From Microbacterium saperdae (GTDB lineage Bacteria > Actinomycetota > Actinomycetes > Actinomycetales > Microbacteriaceae), in assembly GCF_006716345.1 (NCBI RefSeq), contig NZ_VFOX01000001.1:2480001-2544000 (forward strand): 64,000 nucleotides of DNA. The letters are read 5' to 3'. The notes under the pieces were generated by a model. It worked only from the letters and a program-made list of their open reading frames with translations, was not told the origin of the DNA and did no database searches. Both the position numbers and the translations under genes were made by a program. This document shows positions 25,233 to 34,859 of this stretch, in pieces. Within the stretch, counting starts at the first letter, position 1, and each line of letters starts with the position of its first letter.

Positions 25233-25451
25233 ATGAAGAAGAAACTGCTCGCATCCGCTGCAGGCCTGGCTCTCGCTGCGGGAATGGTCATGGGCGGCGC
25301 TGCCGCCGCGCAGGCCGCTTCGTGGTTCGGCCCGTTCACCGATTCGGCATACTGCCAGGCTGAACGCCGAATCTTCATGCAGGAGGGGTACAACGTGGGG
25401 CCGTGCGTGCACCGCCCCAACCTGCCCGGGAGTTGGTTCTCCTACTCCTGA
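25233..25451 (+). CDS. Small secreted two-cysteine protein, copy 2
   Basis: 72 residues. MKKKLLASAAGLALAAG and AAAAQAAS form a clear Sec signal peptide. The mature part of about 43 residues contains FGPFTDSAYCQAER and VGPCVHRP, and ends GSWFSYS. Two cysteines are placed like those in the protein at 24928. The ribosome site GGGGGGAAATGA is strong. It has its own near-consensus promoter and a strong terminator, so it is probably highly expressed. I do not recognise the family name. Confidence 0.82.
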   Translation: MKKKLLASAAGLALAAGMVMGGAAAAQAASWFGPFTDSAYCQAERRIFMQEGYNVGPCVHRPNLPGSWFSYS

Positions 25452-25456
25452 AGCGA

Positions 25457-25490
25457 CGCCGAGCAGTCGGTAGCGACCGGCTGCTCGGCG
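25457..25490 (+). terminator. Terminator after the second small secreted protein gene
   Basis: Arms 25457-25471 and 25476-25490 form a 15-bp stem with one G-T pair and an AGCG loop, followed by CGCTCTTTCT. Confidence 0.85.
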
Positions 25491-25512
25491 CGCTCTTTCT
25501 CCGCGGCGAGAC

Positions 25513-26079
25513 TCAGCCGTTGGCGACGAGGAGGACGGAGATCGTCGCCCAGACGGCGATCACGACGAGGGCCACGAGTGCCCGCCCGTCCCAGGTGCGA
25601 CGGATCGCACCGTTCTCCGTCGAGTCGGCCGCCTGCCAGCGATCACGGATCTCGGTGAGATCGCGGACGCCGGCCGGCACCTTCTGCTCGTCTTCCTCTC
25701 GCATGCGGCTGCGGCGCTGGCGCGCATGTGCGGGACCGCCGAAGCAGGTGACATCGGTGTCGTCCTCGAGAGAGAACACCAGCTGCCAGCGCATGTCGAC
25801 GTCGCGCACGCGGCCCCATCCGAACGACGTGCGGCGCAGCATGTTCTGAACGACGACGCCACCGTCATCCATCCGCACGTGCGAGACGAAACTCAGCTCG
25901 TAGATGATCCAGAGGCCGAGCAGCACCCAGGGCGCCAGGAGCAGCATCTGCCCCCAGCCGCCTCGGGCCACGGCGTCTACGAGGAGGAACAGAGCCAGTG
26001 CCCCGGTCAGGACCATGGTGATGACCCCGGAGGGCGCACGGAGTGTCCGTGCGCCCTCCGGGGTGGGGACAGCAGTCAC
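25513..26079 (-). CDS. PH-domain (bPH) membrane protein
   Basis: 188 residues. Two N-terminal helices (about 18-36 and 42-60) lead into a bacterial PH-like domain (SHVRMDDGGVVVQNMLRRT, then FGWGRVRDVDMRWQLVFSL), and a final C-terminal helix (about 168-186) ends the protein. Such proteins are usually of unknown role at the membrane. Its ATG overlaps the stop of the double-ATPase ABC gene (ATGA), so it is the last gene of that operon. Confidence 0.75.
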   Translation of the reverse strand: MTAVPTPEGARTLRAPSGVITMVLTGALALFLLVDAVARGGWGQMLLLAPWVLLGLWIIYELSFVSHVRMDDGGVVVQNMLRRTSFGWGRVRDVDMRWQLVFSLEDDTDVTCFGGPAHARQRRSRMREEDEQKVPAGVRDLTEIRDRWQAADSTENGAIRRTWDGRALVALVVIAVWATISVLLVANG

Positions 26080-27758
26080 GATCCGGTGCCGCCCAGAGGG
26101 ATCGAAACCCCCGGAATCGCCTTCAGCAGGCGATCCGTGTACTCCTGCTGCGGGTTCGCGAAGATCTCGTCCACCGTGCCCTGCTCGACGAGCTTGCCGC
26201 GCTCCATCACACAGACGAAGTCGCTGGACACACGCACCACCGCGAGGTCGTGCGTGATGAACAGGTAGGTGAGGTCGAGTTCCGACTGCAGCTCGGCGAG
26301 CAGCTTGAGGATCTGATCCTGCACCAGCACGTCGAGCGCCGACACAGCCTCATCGAGGATCACGATGTCGGGCTTCAGCGCCAGAGCGCGCGCGATGGCG
26401 ACACGCTGCCGCTGCCCTCCGGAGAGCTCGTTCGGATATCTGGTCGACAGCTCACGCGGCAGCGACACCTGATCGAGGAGTTCGTGCACCCGCTCGCGCC
26501 GGGACGCCTGGTCGCCGATGCGATGGATGTTCAGCGGCTCCGCGATCGTGTTGCCGATGTTGCGCATGGGATCCATCGACCCGTACGGGTCCTGGAACAC
26601 CGGTTGCATCCGCCGCCGCAGCCCGAACGCCTGGGCGCCCGAGAGATGCGAGACGTCCTGGCCGTCGATCTCGATGAGCCCGGACGTGGGCGCCTCGAGC
26701 TTGAGCAGCATCTTGGCGACGGTCGACTTGCCGGAACCCGACTCTCCGACCAGCGCCAGGGTCTTCCCGCGCGGGATCTCGAACGACACGTCGTCGACGG
26801 CGCGGAACGCCTCGCTGCGGAAGTTCCCCTGGCGAATCCGATAGTCCTTCGTGAGTCCGGCCACTCGCACGGTGGGCGCGGCGTCTGCCAGGTCTTCGAC
26901 CTTCTTGATGCCGCGGTCCTCGACGACCGCCTGGATCCGCTGGGAGGCGATGCTCGGCGCAGCGCCGACCAGTCGCTTCGTGTACGGATGCTGGGGGTTC
27001 TCGAGGATCTCGCGACTGGGACCGGCCTCGACGATGTCGCCGCCGTTCATCACGATGATCTTCTCCGCACGCTCGGCTGCGAGGCCGAGGTCGTGCGTGA
27101 TGAGCAGCACCGCGGTGCCGCGATCCCGCGTGAGCGAAGCCATGTGATCGAGGATGACCCGCTGCACCGTCACGTCCAGCGCACTGGTGGGCTCGTCCGC
27201 GATCAGCAGCTTCGGATCGGCCGCGAGACCGATGCCGATGAGTGCGCGCTGACGCATACCACCCGAGAACTGGTGCGGGTACTGGTGCAGACGCCGGTCG
27301 GCGTCGGCGAGCCCTGCCTGCTTCAACACCTCGACGGCGCGATCGCGCACCTCGCCACGTCCCGAAGCCAGACCGTTCGCACGGACCGCCTCCTTGACCT
27401 GGAAGCCGATCGACCAGACCGGATTGAGGCTGGCCATCGGATCCTGCGGAACGAAGCCGATGTCCTTTCCGCGGACATCCTCGATCTCGTGGCGGGTGAG
27501 CTTCGTCAGCTCACGCCCCTCGAGCGTGACGCTTCCGCCGGTGACCTTCCCGGTACCCGGGAGCAGGTTGATGATCGCCGCGGCGGTCGTGGACTTGCCG
27601 GAACCCGACTCCCCCACGATCGCGACGGTCTCACCCGCATGGACATCGAAGGAGACGCCGTGGAGGACTTCCCGCTCGCCGCCCTGTCCGCGGAACGAGA
27701 CCCGAAGGTCGCGCACGCTCAGGATCGGCTCGGTGGGTCGCTGTGCGTGACCGCTCAT
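26076..27758 (-). CDS. Dipeptide/oligopeptide ABC transporter, fused DppD-DppF ATPase
   Basis: 560 residues, two complete nucleotide-binding domains in one chain. NBD1 (about 12-265) and NBD2 (about 290-550) each have Walker A GESGSGKST, a signature (FSGGMRQRA and LSGGQRQRV) and Walker B (LLIADEPTSALD and IVILDEAVSALD). Each also has the oligopeptide-type C-terminal tail. It powers uptake through the DppB/DppC permeases encoded just upstream. The ATG at 27758 overlaps the permease stop. Substrate (peptide, or other solute of this family) is not determined. Confidence 0.9.
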   Translation of the reverse strand: MSGHAQRPTEPILSVRDLRVSFRGQGGEREVLHGVSFDVHAGETVAIVGESGSGKSTTAAAIINLLPGTGKVTGGSVTLEGRELTKLTRHEIEDVRGKDIGFVPQDPMASLNPVWSIGFQVKEAVRANGLASGRGEVRDRAVEVLKQAGLADADRRLHQYPHQFSGGMRQRALIGIGLAADPKLLIADEPTSALDVTVQRVILDHMASLTRDRGTAVLLITHDLGLAAERAEKIIVMNGGDIVEAGPSREILENPQHPYTKRLVGAAPSIASQRIQAVVEDRGIKKVEDLADAAPTVRVAGLTKDYRIRQGNFRSEAFRAVDDVSFEIPRGKTLALVGESGSGKSTVAKMLLKLEAPTSGLIEIDGQDVSHLSGAQAFGLRRRMQPVFQDPYGSMDPMRNIGNTIAEPLNIHRIGDQASRRERVHELLDQVSLPRELSTRYPNELSGGQRQRVAIARALALKPDIVILDEAVSALDVLVQDQILKLLAELQSELDLTYLFITHDLAVVRVSSDFVCVMERGKLVEQGTVDEIFANPQQEYTDRLLKAIPGVSIPLGGTGS

Positions 27759-28708
27759 CGCTGTGCCCTCGCCTTCGGGTCGAGAGCGTCTCGGATGAGC
27801 TCGCCCAGCATGATGAACGCGAGCACCGTGACGGTGAGCGCGATCGAGGGGTAGATCAGCGACATCGGTGCGATGCGCAGAGAGGTCTGCGCGTCGCTGA
27901 TGTCCTTGCCCCACGACATGATGTCGCCACCCGGTCCGCCGCCCAGACCCACACCGAGGAAGGTCAGAGTGGCTTCCGCGACGATCGCACCGGCGAGGGC
28001 GAGCGTCGCGAGCACGAGCAGCGGGGCGATCGCGTTCGGGATCACGTGCGAGAGCAGCGTGCGGAAACGCGAGAGTCCCAGCGCGCTGGAAGCGGTGACG
28101 AACTCCGCCTGCCGCACACGCAGGATCTCGGCACGGACGACGCGCGCGGTCGATGCCCACGCGAACCCGCCGATGGCGAGCGAGAGGGTGAAGACGTTGC
28201 GGAAGTCCGAGTACACGGTCATGACGACCACGGCGGCGAGCACGTAGGGGATCGAGAAGAAGATGTCGCCGATGCGCGACAGCACCGCGTCGACCCATCC
28301 GCCGTAGTAGCCGGCGAGTGCGCCCATGACCAGTCCGAGGCCCGAACCGATGATCGTCGAGATCAATCCGACGCTCAGCGAGGTGCGGGAGCCCCACACG
28401 ATGCGCGAGTAGATGTCGCATCCCTGGAACGTGAACCCGAGCGGATGCCCCGGAGCGGGTCCCCCGTTCGAGTTCGCGAGCTCGCAGCCGTTGTTCGGCG
28501 GAGTCTGGGTGAACAACGTGGGCCAGACGGCCATGAGCAGGACGATCCCGATGATCACCAGGGAGAACCAGAACATGGGGCGACGGCGCAGGTCATGCCA
28601 GCCGTCCCGCCAGAGACTGGCGGGCTTGCCCGAGACGACGACCGCATCGGTCTTGATGGCGGCCTGCGTCACCGGAGCGACGTAGTGATCTGACTTTTCA
28701 ACTGACAT
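27755..28708 (-). CDS. Dipeptide-family ABC transporter permease (DppC type)
   Basis: 317 residues. A cytosolic lead and first helix (about 40-62), then the GCDIYSRIVWGSRTSL segment and the EAA loop region (VRAEILRVRQAEFVTASSAL, then RTLLSHVIPNAIAPLLVLA), match DppC/OppC. It lies between dppB (11-base overlap) and the fused ATPase (4-base overlap). Confidence 0.9.
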   Translation of the reverse strand: MSVEKSDHYVAPVTQAAIKTDAVVVSGKPASLWRDGWHDLRRRPMFWFSLVIIGIVLLMAVWPTLFTQTPPNNGCELANSNGGPAPGHPLGFTFQGCDIYSRIVWGSRTSLSVGLISTIIGSGLGLVMGALAGYYGGWVDAVLSRIGDIFFSIPYVLAAVVVMTVYSDFRNVFTLSLAIGGFAWASTARVVRAEILRVRQAEFVTASSALGLSRFRTLLSHVIPNAIAPLLVLATLALAGAIVAEATLTFLGVGLGGGPGGDIMSWGKDISDAQTSLRIAPMSLIYPSIALTVTVLAFIMLGELIRDALDPKARAQR

Positions 28709-29627
28709 AGCGAATCCTCGGGTCGAGCAGTCCGTAGAGCAGATCCACGAACAGGTTGACGAGAACGTAGATGATCACGAACACCGTCACGAACGAGACG
28801 ATCGTGGGGCCCTCGTGCTTCAGCGTCGCGTGGAACAGGGTGTTTCCCACGCCCGGGATGTTGAAGATGAACTCCGTCACCGTCGCACCCACCAGCAGCA
28901 CACCGAAGTTCGTCGCCGAGTTCGTGATGACCGGGATGAGCGAGTTGCGCAGGACGTGCACAGGGATCACACGACCGCGCGAGAGGCCCTTGCTGTACGC
29001 CGTGCGCACCCAGTCCTGGTTCAGTGTGTCCAGGACCGATCCACGCATCAGACGCATACTCGTGGCGAACAGGCTCAGTCCGAGAACGATCGCCGGGAGC
29101 CACAGGTCGCCCCAGTCGTTCTGCCCGCCCACCGTGGCGCGGAACCACCCGAGCTTGATGGCCAGGAAGTACTGCGCCAGGAACGCGACGACGAAGATCG
29201 GCATCGACAGGAAGATCAGCGAGACGACGAGTGCCCCGTTGTCGAACAGCTTGCCCTTGCGCAGCGCCGAGAACGTTCCGACGACGATCGCGAGCAGGAA
29301 CTCGATCCCGATGGCCATGATGGCCAGGCGCCCGGTGATCGGGAGCGTGCGTGCGAGCACCTCGTTCACGGACTGCCCCGAGAACGTGGTGCCCATGTCA
29401 CCCTGGAACACACCGAGGATGTAGTAGTAGTACTGCACCAGGAACGGCTCGTCGAGGTGGTACTGCGCACGGATCGCCTCGAGCAGCGCCGGTGCAGGTG
29501 GCTTGTCGCCGAACAACGCCGCGATGGGGTCGCCCGGCATGAGGAAGACGAGTGCGTAGATCAGCAGAGTGGCCCCGAAGAACACGGGGATCAGCTGCAG
29601 CAGTCGTCGGATGATGTACGAGAACAT
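28698..29627 (-). CDS. Dipeptide-family ABC transporter permease (DppB type)
   Basis: 309 residues, six-helix pattern. The N-terminal FSYIIRRLLQLIPVFFGATL and PGDPIAALFGD are typical of DppB/OppB. The EAA loop is seen in LNQDWVRTAYSKGLSRGRVI. It forms the channel with the DppC partner. A 95-base gap with a strong hairpin separates it from the binding-protein gene. Confidence 0.9.
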   Translation of the reverse strand: MFSYIIRRLLQLIPVFFGATLLIYALVFLMPGDPIAALFGDKPPAPALLEAIRAQYHLDEPFLVQYYYYILGVFQGDMGTTFSGQSVNEVLARTLPITGRLAIMAIGIEFLLAIVVGTFSALRKGKLFDNGALVVSLIFLSMPIFVVAFLAQYFLAIKLGWFRATVGGQNDWGDLWLPAIVLGLSLFATSMRLMRGSVLDTLNQDWVRTAYSKGLSRGRVIPVHVLRNSLIPVITNSATNFGVLLVGATVTEFIFNIPGVGNTLFHATLKHEGPTIVSFVTVFVIIYVLVNLFVDLLYGLLDPRIRYVS

Positions 29628-29664
29628 CCCTCTCCTTTCATGGAGGTGACATTCCCACGGACAC

Positions 29665-29706
29665 AGCTGCGAGGCGACGACGTGAATCCGTCGCCGCCTC
29701 GCAGCT
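29665..29706 (-). terminator. Intercistronic hairpin between binding protein and permease genes
   Basis: Arms 29665-29681 and 29690-29706 form a 17-bp stem with one mismatch and an 8-base loop, just after the binding-protein stop. It probably attenuates or stabilises the mRNA so that the binding protein is made in excess of the permease. Confidence 0.7.
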
Positions 29707-29722
29707 CAGTCGCCCATGGGGA

Positions 29723-31369
29723 CTACTTCGTCTTGGTGATCTCGTAGTAGAGCGGCACGGAGTTCCAGCCGAAGGTGACGTTGTCCACCGACTCGCCGAA
29801 TCCACCGGACACGTTCTGGTACCAGAGCGGCACGGCCGGGAGGTCCTCGAGGAGGATCTCCTGAGCCTGCTGGTAGTCCTTGATCGCGTCAGCCTGGTCG
29901 CTCGCCGAGGCGCCCTTGGCGAGCAGCTCGTCGAACTCGGGGTTGGCGTAGTCACCGTCGTTCGACGATGCACCGGTCGAGTACAGCGGGAACAGGAAGT
30001 TGTACAGACCCGGGTAGTCGGCCTGCCATCCCGAACGGTTCGCCGTCTGGATCGTGCGCTTGCCGTCGGCACCGCGCTCGTTCACCGTCGCGCGCAGCGT
30101 GGCGAAGTCCACGAACGGAGCTCCGGATGCCTCGATGCCGAGGGTGTTCTTGATGGAGTTCGAGACCGCGTCGACCCAGGCCTGGTGAGCGCTGTCCGAG
30201 TTGTAGGCGATCTGGAAGGTTCCGGACCACGGCGAGATGGCGTCGGCCTCGGCCCACAGCTTCTTCGCCTCGTCCGGGTTGTAGGAGAGCACGTCGGCTC
30301 CGGCGAGCTCGTCGCTCCAGCCGTCGATCACCGGGGAGGTGAAGTCGCTGGCGGGGGTGCGGGTGCCGTTGAAGATCTTGTCGGTGATCTCCTCGCGGTT
30401 GATCGCCATGGACAGTGCCGCACGACGCAGCTTGCCCTCTTCGCCGGCGAAGTGCGCGACCTGCTCGCCGATCGTGAACGACTGGAAGATCGCGGCCGGC
30501 TGGTTGACAGCACGGTCGCCGAGCTCGTCCTCGAACGTCGCGATCGACGTGTCGGGGATCGCGTCGAGCACGTCGAGCTCACCCGAGAGGAGGTCGGCGT
30601 ACGCGGCGTCGAGCGAGGTGTAGAAGGTGACGGTCAGACCACCGTTGACGACCTCGCGGCCACCCTGGTAGTCGTCGTTCTTCACCAGCGCGATGCTGAT
30701 GTCGTGCTGCCATGCACCGTCGCCGTCGAGCTTGTAGGGCCCGTTGCCGATCGGGTTCTCGCCGAACGCGGCCATGTCGTCGAACGCGACGTCAGGCAGC
30801 GGGTAGTAGGCGGAGTATCCGAGGCGGGTCGCGAAGTCGGTCGCCACGGGAGAGGTCAGCTCGATCGTGAAGCTGAGGTCGTCGACCTTCTTCAGGCCGG
30901 TGAGCTCGGCGTCGGCGGAGTCGCTGAAGCCGACGATGTCGCTGAACCAGGACTGGTTGAGCTGCTTGTTCGAGAGGAGCGCGCCGTAGTTCCACGCCTT
31001 GATGAAGTTGTCGGCCAGCACGTCGGTGCCGTCGGTGAACTTCTGGTCCTTCTTGAGCTTGATCGTCAGCTGAGTGGGGCTGTCGACCGTGATCTCCTCG
31101 GCCATGTCGTTGACGAGCGCACCCTTGCCGTCGTAGTAGGCGAGTCCGGCGAAGATCGAGTCGAGGATCTTGCCGCCACCGACCTCGTTGGTGTTGGTCG
31201 GGATCAGCGGGTTCTCCGGCTCCGACCCGTTCGCGGTGATGACGGCCGAAGCGTCGCCGGTGGGCTTGTCGGAATCGTTGTCACCAGAACCACTTGCGCA
31301 GCCCGCGAGCGCCATGGCGCCGATCGCGAACAGCGCGACGCCCGCGAGGGCGATCTTGTTGCGCTTCAC
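29723..31369 (-). CDS. Dipeptide-family ABC transporter substrate-binding lipoprotein
   Basis: 548 residues, SBP family 5. The signal MKRNKIALAGVALFAIGAMA ends in the lipobox LAGC, so the mature protein is a membrane lipoprotein with Cys about 24. The body has family 5 landmarks: EPENPLIPTNTNEVGGGKIL, then TIKLKKDQKFTDGTDV, and the binding-site region after AFGENPIGNGPYKL. The GTG at 31369 is preceded by AGGAGGACAAAA; an upstream in-frame start would hide the signal peptide. First gene of the first dpp-like operon. Confidence 0.9.
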   Translation of the reverse strand: MKRNKIALAGVALFAIGAMALAGCASGSGDNDSDKPTGDASAVITANGSEPENPLIPTNTNEVGGGKILDSIFAGLAYYDGKGALVNDMAEEITVDSPTQLTIKLKKDQKFTDGTDVLADNFIKAWNYGALLSNKQLNQSWFSDIVGFSDSADAELTGLKKVDDLSFTIELTSPVATDFATRLGYSAYYPLPDVAFDDMAAFGENPIGNGPYKLDGDGAWQHDISIALVKNDDYQGGREVVNGGLTVTFYTSLDAAYADLLSGELDVLDAIPDTSIATFEDELGDRAVNQPAAIFQSFTIGEQVAHFAGEEGKLRRAALSMAINREEITDKIFNGTRTPASDFTSPVIDGWSDELAGADVLSYNPDEAKKLWAEADAISPWSGTFQIAYNSDSAHQAWVDAVSNSIKNTLGIEASGAPFVDFATLRATVNERGADGKRTIQTANRSGWQADYPGLYNFLFPLYSTGASSNDGDYANPEFDELLAKGASASDQADAIKDYQQAQEILLEDLPAVPLWYQNVSGGFGESVDNVTFGWNSVPLYYEITKTK

Positions 31370-31434
31370 TTTTGTCCTCCTGTGGACTCGAACATGTTTC
31401 CACCCACGCGCCATCGCGCAGGCAGGGATAGTTG

Positions 31435-31440
31435 AGCGTA
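31435..31440 (-). promoter_or_regulatory. -10 box TACGCT upstream of the binding-protein gene
   Basis: TACGCT on the minus strand, about 65 bases before the GTG at 31369. The -35 element is not clear. Confidence 0.35.
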
Positions 31441-31532
31441 ACCCGCGCCTCGCCGCGCGCCGCACTCGGCTAATCCATCGTTACTGAGTGGTGATCAACG
31501 TGTGACATGTACGAAACACCTCCGACGACGCA

Positions 31533-31574
31533 GAACGGCGCCGGCACACCCCCACGGGTGGCACGACGCCGTTC
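31533..31574 (-). terminator. Possible terminator after gcvP
   Basis: GAACGGCG (31533-31540) pairs with CGCCGTTC (31567-31574), 18 bases beyond the gcvP stop. The inner 26 bases can add smaller stems. Confidence 0.55.
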
Positions 31575-31591
31575 GGATCGGTCGGTGCGTG

Positions 31592-34474
31592 TCAGGCGAA
31601 CGCCTCGATCGGCGGGCATGCGCAGACGAGGTTGCGGTCGCCGTAGGCCTGATCGATGCGGCGCACGGGCGGCCAGTACTTCCCGGCGACGAGGGCGTGC
31701 ACCGGGTAGGCCGCGTCCTCGCGCGTGTAGGCGTGGTTCCACTCCCCCGCGATCAACGAGACAGCGGTGTGCGGCGCGTGCACGAGGGGGTTGTCGTCCG
31801 CAGGCCATCGGCCCGCAGCCACCGCGTCCGCCTCGGCCTTGATCATGATCATGGCCTCGATGAACCGCTCGATCTCTGCCAGGTCCTCGGACTCGGTCGG
31901 CTCGACCATCAGCGTGCCCGCGACCGGGAACGACATGGTCGGCGCGTGGAAGCCGTAGTCGATCAGTCGCTTCGCGACGTCGTCGACCGTGATACCGGTC
32001 GCTTCCTTGAGCGGACGCAGATCGAGGATGCACTCGTGCGCGACCCGTCCGTCCTCGCCCGCGTAGAGCACCGGGTAGTGCTCGCCGAGCCGCACCGCGA
32101 TGTAGTTCGCCGAGAGGACGGCCGCGGCCGTCGCCCGACGCAGACCGTCGGCGCCCATCATCCGGACATAGGCCCAGGAGATCGGGAGGATGCCCGCGGA
32201 ACCGTAGGGTGCGGCCGATACGGCGCCTCCCTCGAACACGAAGCCGCCGGCGTGCTCCGCGCGCTGGGCGAGCGGGTGGGCGGGCAGGAACGGCGCGAGG
32301 TGGGCCTTGGCCGCCACCGGCCCCACACCCGGACCTCCACCGCCGTGCGGGATGGCGAAGGTCTTGTGCAGGTTCAGGTGCGACACGTCGCCCCCGAGGT
32401 CACCGAACCGTGCGTACCCCAGCAGCGCGTTGAGGTTCGCACCGTCGACGTAGACCTGTCCCCCGGCGTCGTGCACCGCGGAGGTGATCTCCACGACGTC
32501 CTGCTCGTACACGCCGTGCGTCGACGGGTAGGTGATCATCAGCGCGGAGAGCGAGTCGGCGTGCGCGGCGATCTTGGCGCGGAGGTCATCCAGGTCCACG
32601 TTGCCGAGCTCGTCGCACGCGACCACGACGACCTTCATACCGGCGAGCACCGCCGAGGCCGCGTTCGTGCCATGCGCGGACGACGGGATGAGGCACACGG
32701 TGCGCTGGGCGTCGCCGTTCGCGAGGTGATAGCCACGGATCGCGAGCAGTCCGGCGAGCTCGCCCTGGGAGCCGGCGTTCGGCTGCAGCGAGACCGCGTC
32801 GTAGCCCGTGACCTCTGCGAGCCAGGTCTCGAGCTGATCGATCAGCTCGAGGTAGCCCGCCACATCGGATGCCGGAGCGAACGGGTGGATACCTGCGAAC
32901 TCGGGCCACGTGATCGCGGCCATCTCGGTCGCGGCGTTGAGCTTCATGGTGCACGACCCCAGCGGGATCATGCCCCGGTCGAGGGCGTAGTCACGGTCGG
33001 CGAGGCTCTTGAGGTAGCGCATCATCGCCGTCTCGCTGCGGTGCGCGTGGAAGACCGGGTGGGTCAGGTACTCGTCCTGACGCAGCAGTGCCTCGGGCAG
33101 CGCACCGTGCGAGCCGCTCTCGAACCAGCCGAACGCCCGCTGCTGCTGGCCGCCGAACACCATGGCGACCTGGTGCAGCTCGCCGAACGTGGTGGTCTCG
33201 TCGACCGCGATGCTGATCGTGTCGGCATCCGCGACGTTCAGCAGGATGCCGTAGCCGTCGTGCGCCTGCGCGGCGTACTCCGCCGCTCGCCCGGGCACAC
33301 GCACCTGCACCGTGTCGAAGAACGCGTCGTGCGCGACCTCCACGCCGGCCTCGACGAGCCAATCGCGGAGCCGGAGCGCCTTGTCGGCCACCTGGCGGGC
33401 GATCTCGCGCAGGCCGTCCGGCCCGTGGTAGACCGCGTACATCGACGCCATGACGGCGAGCAGCACCTGAGCGGTGCAGATGTTGGACGTCGCCTTCTCG
33501 CGGCGGATGTGCTGTTCGCGCGTCTGCAGCGAGAGGCGGTAGGCCGGCTTGCCGTCGGCGTCGACCGAGACACCCACCAGTCGTCCGGGCAGCTGCCGCT
33601 CGAGACCGGCGCGCACCGCCATGTAGCCCGCGTGCGGACCGCCGAAGCCCATCGGCACTCCGAAGCGCTGCGTCGTGCCGACCGCGACATCGGCGCCGAG
33701 CGAGCCCGGAGAGGCGATCAGCGTCAACGCGAGGAGGTCGGCCGCGACCACGGCGAGACCACCGGCGAGATGCGCGGCGTCGATCACGGCCGAGGGGTTC
33801 CACACGTGGCCGGATGCGCCGGGGTACTGCACGAACACGCCGAACAGCTCCGCCGGGAGCTCCTCTCCTGCCGCGATGTCGACCGCCACGAGCTCGATGC
33901 CCACGGCGTCGGCGCGGGTGGCCAGCAGGGCCTTGGTCTGCGGGAGGGCGTCGGTGTCGACCGCGAACACGTTCGACGTGGACTTCGAGGCACGACGGGC
34001 CAGCAGCATCCCCTCGACGACCGCGGTCGACTCGTCGAGCATCGAGGCGTTCGCCGTCGAGAGCCCGGTGAGCTCGGAGACCATGGTCTGGAAGTTGATG
34101 AGCGCTTCCAGACGTCCCTGCGAGATCTCCGGCTGGTAGGGCGTATACGCCGTGTACCAGGAGGGGTTCTCGAGCACGTTGCGCTGGATCACCTGCGGGG
34201 TGATCGTGCCGTAGTACCCGAGGCCGATCATCGGCCGGTTCACCGCGTTGCGCGAGGCGAGCGTGCGGAGCTCGGCGAGCGCCTCTGTCTCGCTGGCGGC
34301 ACGGGGGATCACGGACGCCCCGGCATCGGTGAAGATCGAGGACGGCACGGCCTGGCGCATCAGCGCGTCGACCGGGCTCCCGTCCTCGAGCGGTGAGGTG
34401 ACCCCGAGCGCGTCCAGCATCGTGCGCTGGGCGGCATCGGTGGGTCCGATGTGACGATCGGCGAAAGAGACCAC
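31592..34474 (-). CDS. gcvP: Glycine cleavage system P protein (glycine dehydrogenase, decarboxylating)
   Basis: 960 residues, the full single-chain form. The PLP lysine is in [18 protein letters not shown] (about residue 700). The N-terminal [13 protein letters not shown] and the mid [19 protein letters not shown] are family hallmarks. It decarboxylates glycine and loads the aminomethyl group on GcvH lipoate. The GTG at 34474 is chosen because it gives the usual P-protein length and starts 7 bases after the gcvH stop; an earlier in-frame ATG would run back into gcvH. Part of gcvTHP. Confidence 0.95.
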   Translation of the reverse strand: MVSFADRHIGPTDAAQRTMLDALGVTSPLEDGSPVDALMRQAVPSSIFTDAGASVIPRAASETEALAELRTLASRNAVNRPMIGLGYYGTITPQVIQRNVLENPSWYTAYTPYQPEISQGRLEALINFQTMVSELTGLSTANASMLDESTAVVEGMLLARRASKSTSNVFAVDTDALPQTKALLATRADAVGIELVAVDIAAGEELPAELFGVFVQYPGASGHVWNPSAVIDAAHLAGGLAVVAADLLALTLIASPGSLGADVAVGTTQRFGVPMGFGGPHAGYMAVRAGLERQLPGRLVGVSVDADGKPAYRLSLQTREQHIRREKATSNICTAQVLLAVMASMYAVYHGPDGLREIARQVADKALRLRDWLVEAGVEVAHDAFFDTVQVRVPGRAAEYAAQAHDGYGILLNVADADTISIAVDETTTFGELHQVAMVFGGQQQRAFGWFESGSHGALPEALLRQDEYLTHPVFHAHRSETAMMRYLKSLADRDYALDRGMIPLGSCTMKLNAATEMAAITWPEFAGIHPFAPASDVAGYLELIDQLETWLAEVTGYDAVSLQPNAGSQGELAGLLAIRGYHLANGDAQRTVCLIPSSAHGTNAASAVLAGMKVVVVACDELGNVDLDDLRAKIAAHADSLSALMITYPSTHGVYEQDVVEITSAVHDAGGQVYVDGANLNALLGYARFGDLGGDVSHLNLHKTFAIPHGGGGPGVGPVAAKAHLAPFLPAHPLAQRAEHAGGFVFEGGAVSAAPYGSAGILPISWAYVRMMGADGLRRATAAAVLSANYIAVRLGEHYPVLYAGEDGRVAHECILDLRPLKEATGITVDDVAKRLIDYGFHAPTMSFPVAGTLMVEPTESEDLAEIERFIEAMIMIKAEADAVAAGRWPADDNPLVHAPHTAVSLIAGEWNHAYTREDAAYPVHALVAGKYWPPVRRIDQAYGDRNLVCACPPIEAFA

Positions 34475-34481
34475 TGGAGGA

Positions 34482-34859
34482 TCAGCCCTCCGTGAGTGCG
34501 ACGTACGCGTCGCGATCGAGCAGCCCATCGAGCGCACCGGCCGCGACGGAGACCTTGATCAGCCATCCGCCGGCGAAGGGTTCGGCGTTCACGAGCGAGG
34601 GGTCGTCGACGACCGCGTCGTTGATCTCGACGACGGTTCCGGCGACGGGCGCGTACAGCTCGCCCACCGACTTGGTCGACTCGATCTCTCCGACGACGGA
34701 GCCGGCGGTGAGCTCGGTGCCGACGGCAGGCAGCTCGACGAACACGACGTCACCCAGCTTCTCGGCGGCGTAGTCGGTGATCCCGATCGTGATCGTGTCG
34801 CCGTCAGCGGCGATCCATTCGTGCTCTTCGGTGTAGCGCAGTGCGGTGAGGTCGGTCAT
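34482..34859 (-). CDS. gcvH: Glycine cleavage system H protein
   Basis: 125 residues. The lipoyl lysine lies in [18 protein letters not shown]. The start [15 protein letters not shown] is typical. It shuttles the aminomethyl group between P and T proteins. Its ATG overlaps the gcvT stop by 4 bases. Confidence 0.95.
   Translation of the reverse strand: MTDLTALRYTEEHEWIAADGDTITIGITDYAAEKLGDVVFVELPAVGTELTAGSVVGEIESTKSVGELYAPVAGTVVEINDAVVDDPSLVNAEPFAGGWLIKVSVAAGALDGLLDRDAYVALTEG

Noticed and set aside
31502..34396. A 964-residue open frame antisense to gcvP
   Set aside because: A shadow of a long high-GC gene; gcvP has full length and the PLP site, the antisense frame has no domain-like pattern.
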